From Deltaproteobacteria bacterium (GTDB taxonomy: Bacteria; Desulfobacterota; Desulfobacteria; Desulfobacterales; Desulfobacteraceae), in assembly GCA_019314105.1 (NCBI GenBank), contig JAFCZY010000134.1, positions 1 to 11,645 on the forward strand: 11,645 nucleotides of DNA. The letters run 5' to 3'. How positions within the stretch are numbered: the stretch's first letter is position 1; every line of letters starts with the position of its first letter. Shown here one piece after another: positions 8,822 to 11,645 of this stretch. The position numbers and the translations under genes were made by a program. The notes below the pieces were generated by a model that made no database searches, had not been told where the DNA came from, and saw nothing but the letters and a program-made list of their open reading frames with translations.

Positions 8822-10048
8822 ATGACTTTTTCTTATGTGGAAAACGAAAATTCAGCAAAAATTAAGGTGATTGGTGTTGGCGGGGCTGGCGGCAATGCAG
8901 TAAACAACATGATTGACGCAAAACTCAAAGGGGTGAAATTCATTGCTGTGAACACCGATATTCAGGCGCTTGAAGCCTCCAAGGCTGAAATAAAAATTCA
9001 GATTGGAAAGGACCTGACAGAAGGACTTGGCGCAGGGGCGAATCCCAATATAGGCCGGGATGCAGCTTTAGAGAATATAGATGAATTGAGGGACGCTTTG
9101 GAAGACAGCCACATGGTTTTTATCACTGCCGGCCTGGGCGGCGGAACAGGAACAGGGGCTGCTCCGATTATTGCTGATATTTGTAAAGATCTGGGGATTT
9201 TGACTGTTGCCGTTGCATCAAAACCCTTTTCCTTTGAAGGTAAAAAACGAGAAAAACAAGCGCTTGAAGGTCTTGGAAAACTTCATTCGATTACCGATAC
9301 CGTCATTATCATACCCAATGACCGACTCAGAGGAATTGCACCCAAAGGTGCCAGAATGGTGGATATGTTTATCAAGGCAGATGAAATCCTTCACCATTCT
9401 GTAAAAGGGATTACCGATCTGATTATGATGCCCGGTCATGTTAATCTGGACTTTGCAGATGTCAAGGCCACCATGCAGAAAGCAGGCAAAGCATTGATGG
9501 GTATCGGTATCGCATCCGGGGAAAACCGGGCGATCGAGGCGGCTGAAAAAGCGATTTCTCATCCGCTTCTTGAAGATATCTCCATTGCAGGCGCAAAAGG
9601 CGTTTTGATGAACATCACATCCAGTTCTGATCTTACTCTGGACGAAATGACAGAAGCATCAGATCGAATTTACAAAGAAGTGGGAGATGATGCGGATATC
9701 ATCTGGGGTCAGACATTTGATGAGGAACTGGGAGATGAAATGAGAATTACAGTCATTGCTACCGGTATTGGAATGGAAGACGTTAACGAATCCGATAACA
9801 TCCACAAATTTGATCCTCTGGTTCAACCGGTTACCCATCAACCGCCAACCGCCGAATCTATTGCCCGGGGACATTTAAGAACGCCAACCCAGGAGGAGCT
9901 TGCAAACTGGAATGAATTTGACAACCCTGTTTCTGTTAAACATAAAAAAGTAGTTGGCGGAGATGATATTATCGATGATTATGATACGACACTGTATGAT
10001 AACGATGATTTGGAGGTGCCGACATTTCTGAGACGAAAAGCCGACTGA
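8822..10048 (+). CDS. ftsZ: Cell division protein FtsZ (tubulin-like GTPase)
   Basis: Cytoplasmic GTPase that polymerises into the Z ring and organises septal wall synthesis. From ATG 8822 it has 408 residues. Signatures are VIGVGGAGGNAVNNM (16-30), AVNTD (42-46), the tubulin signature GGGTGTG (106-112), IPNDRL (164-169), and the T7 synergy loop NLDFADV (208-214), which completes the GTPase site of the neighbouring subunit. The GTPase core is full length. A linker of about 75 residues follows, ending in an acidic stretch (GGDDIIDDYDTTLYDNDD), and the protein closes with the conserved C-terminal peptide VPTFLRRKAD, which binds FtsA and other partners. It follows ftsA by 17 nt and precedes the radical SAM gene by 3 nt. 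Confidence 0.98.
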   Translation: MTFSYVENENSAKIKVIGVGGAGGNAVNNMIDAKLKGVKFIAVNTDIQALEASKAEIKIQIGKDLTEGLGAGANPNIGRDAALENIDELRDALEDSHMVFITAGLGGGTGTGAAPIIADICKDLGILTVAVASKPFSFEGKKREKQALEGLGKLHSITDTVIIIPNDRLRGIAPKGARMVDMFIKADEILHHSVKGITDLIMMPGHVNLDFADVKATMQKAGKALMGIGIASGENRAIEAAEKAISHPLLEDISIAGAKGVLMNITSSSDLTLDEMTEASDRIYKEVGDDADIIWGQTFDEELGDEMRITVIATGIGMEDVNESDNIHKFDPLVQPVTHQPPTAESIARGHLRTPTQEELANWNEFDNPVSVKHKKVVGGDDIIDDYDTTLYDNDDLEVPTFLRRKAD

Positions 10049-11113
10049 TAGATGAAAAAAAGGCCCAAAAATGAGGTTGTTGAACAGGGGGCCATTGTTA
10101 AAAAAGGCAAAGGCCTGATAAAAACAGCCCTTGTTTATCCCAACACGTATAAAGCCGGTATGTCATCCTTAGGATTTCAAACCGTTTACAGGATTGCAAA
10201 TCAGATAGACCATGTGGCATGTGAAAGGGTCTTCTGGTTGGACCCGAAACAAAAAAGACAAGGCCTGAAAAGCCTTGAAACCGGTTTAAGCCTTGATCAA
10301 TTTGATATCATTCTGTTTTCAATATCATTTGAAAACGATTTTACCCACCTTATTCAACTCCTCGGAGAAGCAGGCATCCCCTTGCGATCACCCGATCGAA
10401 ACCACATCCACCCCCTGGTGGTTGCAGGGGGAGTCGCCTGTTTTTTAAATCCCGAGCCCATTGCCCCCTTTACGGACTGTTTCCTTTTGGGGGAAGCAGA
10501 ATGCCTGCTGGAAAAATTTTTTAGTGCTGTTTCAAAAAAACCCGACAGAAAATCTTTTTTACAAACCCTTGAAAAAAAAATACCCGGCGCATATGTGCCT
10601 TCCCTTCACACGGATAAAACGCCATTTCAAATCAAGGTGCAATACCTTGAAAATCTTGACACGGTTACAACCAGCACCTGTATTCTCACCTCTAAAACAG
10701 CGTTTAAGGATACCTTCCTTATCGAAACCCTCAAAGGCTGCCCCCATGGCTGCCGATTCTGCAGCGCCGGTTTTATTTACAGACCCCCCAGAATTTACCC
10801 TGCCGAAAATATCTATGCCGCCATGGATACCGCCTTCGGTAAAACAGATAAAATAGGGCTTGTCAGTTCAGCGATTGCAGATCATCCTGAGATGACAAGC
10901 ATTTGCAACTATGGCCTGAAACATAATTTCAAACTGTCCTTTTCATCGATCCGGGCGGATAAACTGACGGATGAGCTTATTGGCGCACTTTCAAACTCAA
11001 AAGTTAAGACGGCAACCATTGCCCCGGAAGCAGGGTCAGAACGGATGCGCAATATTATTAATAAAAAAATTGAAGAAACAGACATCCTTCTTGCCACACA
11101 AAGGCTGGTCAAT

Positions 11114-11132
11114 GCCGGTATCATCCACCGGC
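11114..11132 (+). other. Radical SAM gene junction 1: deletion with a perfect 6-bp inverted repeat
   Basis: GCCGGT (11114-11119) and ACCGGC (11127-11132) are exact reverse complements around a 7-nt loop, ATCATCC. The switch from the frame encoding RLVNAGII to the frame encoding GTITLSINP falls in this stretch. The missing block would hold the family's LYFMVGLP segment, part of the SAM-binding barrel. The frames require a loss of 3n+2 nt. Confidence 0.7.
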
Positions 11133-11384
11133 ACCATTACCTTAAGTATTAACCCGTTTATTCCCAAACCCGGCACCCCGTTTCAATGGGCTGCCATGGA
11201 AAATGAAACCCGGTTAAAACAACGGGTGAAGATTATTAAACAAGGCTTAAAAAAAATCGCCAATGTAAAAATAAACTTTGAATCATTGAGAAAGGCAAAG
11301 ATTCATGCGCTTCTTTCCCGCGGTGACCAAAAAACTGCCGATATCATCGAATCCGCATCAAAGGATGGCTGGGCATCCGCCATC

Positions 11385-11406
11385 ATATTACCAGTCTATT
11401 GTCTAT
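11385..11406 (+). other. Radical SAM gene junction 2: frameshift beside a tandem GTCTAT repeat
   Basis: The second frame (ESASKDGWASAI) gives way here to the third (YYQSIVYQEKPVDTPLPWDF). GTCTAT occurs at 11394-11399 and again at 11401-11406, one base apart. A 7-nt tandem duplication would shift the frame exactly as seen. A loss of 3n+2 nt would do so as well, and family length slightly favours a small loss. Confidence 0.6.
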
Positions 11407-11645
11407 CAGGAAAAACCCGTTGATACTCCCCTGCCCTGGGATTTTCTGGACAATCGAGTAAAAAAAGAATTCCTTGCAAAAGAATTTCTAAAAGCCAAGC
11501 AAGAAAAAAAATCCGCAGCCTGTCCCATGATAGACTGTAAGGTCTGCAACACCTGTCTTTAAAAAAGAGACCGATATATTATAAATTTTATCAATACCCC
11601 ATCACCCGTTCCAGGCTGATTCCCTTACATCTGTTGAAGGCGGAT

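Larger units (their letters stand above)
10052..11562 (+). pseudogene. B12-binding/radical SAM protein of unknown function, broken by deletion and two frameshifts
   Basis: The N-terminal part (about 24-155) resembles the degenerate B12-binding domain of this family: VYPNTYKAGMSSLGFQ (28-43), SLETGLSLDQFDIILFS (74-90) and VAGGVACFLNPEPIAPF (124-140). I see no cobalt-binding DxHxxG motif in it. The radical SAM domain has the iron-sulfur cluster motif CPHGCRFC (Cys230, 234, 237), then PEAGSERMR. The first frame ends at 11150-11152 after RLVNAGII. Homology resumes in a second frame at GTITLSINPFIPKPGTPFQW and ends at 11421-11423. A third frame gives LPWDFLDN and a Cys-rich tail, CPMIDCKVCNTC, before TAA 11560-11562. 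From memory of the family, about 40 residues are missing at the first join. Relatives are often found near ftsZ or ribosome-assembly genes, but their reaction is not one I can name. It starts 3 nt after ftsZ without a clear Shine-Dalgarno. Confidence 0.85.

Noticed and set aside
10461..10856. 131-codon plus-strand open frame inside the radical SAM gene
   Set aside because: It is an alternative frame across the conserved linker and cluster motif; the main frame explains the sequence.
11563..11645. Rho-independent terminator after the radical SAM gene
   Set aside because: The stretch is AT-rich but I found no GC stem followed by a T run.
1..11645. CRISPR array, transposon, tRNA, rRNA or unknown defence system
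   Set aside because: No spaced direct repeats, transposase motifs, terminal inverted repeats or tRNA-like cloverleafs were seen, and nearly all bases belong to the dcw genes.

Overview
This window is a division and cell wall (dcw) cluster, all on the + strand, from a Gram-negative bacterium. The visible order is mraY (5' end cut by the window edge), murD, ftsW, murG, murC, murB, ftsQ, ftsA, ftsZ, then a B12-binding/radical SAM protein gene. There is no ddl between murB and ftsQ. A radical SAM gene of this type directly behind ftsZ, together with the protein sequences and moderately AT-rich codon use, suggests a sulfate-reducing Desulfobacterota (deltaproteobacterial) lineage, perhaps Desulfobacteraceae. 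This placement is inferred from memory of such clusters, not from a search.

Layout: positions 1-5781 hold the lipid II genes interleaved with the septal glycan polymerase gene ftsW. MraY makes lipid I, MurG makes lipid II, MurC and MurD add L-Ala and D-Glu to the UDP-MurNAc stem, MurB makes UDP-MurNAc, and FtsW polymerises lipid II at the septum. Positions 5791-10048 hold murB, ftsQ, ftsA and ftsZ, the last three being the divisome core. Spacing is very tight: adjacent genes overlap by 8-11 nt or are separated by 1-17 nt. I see no internal terminator and no intergenic space large enough for a conventional promoter, so the block reads as one operon. Start codons vary: GTG for murD and ftsQ, TTG for ftsA, ATG elsewhere.

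The main surprise is damage in two of the ten genes while the other eight look intact. murC carries an internal deletion (about 16 codons by family comparison) with a frameshift near 5190-5212. The radical SAM gene carries a larger internal deletion (about 40 codons) with a frameshift near 11115-11135, and a second frameshift near 11385-11406. Because murC is essential, assembly error or strain mixture is the first explanation to test. I found no unknown defence system, CRISPR array, mobile element or RNA gene. The last 83 bases hold no supported gene, only a possible C-terminus of a convergent gene.
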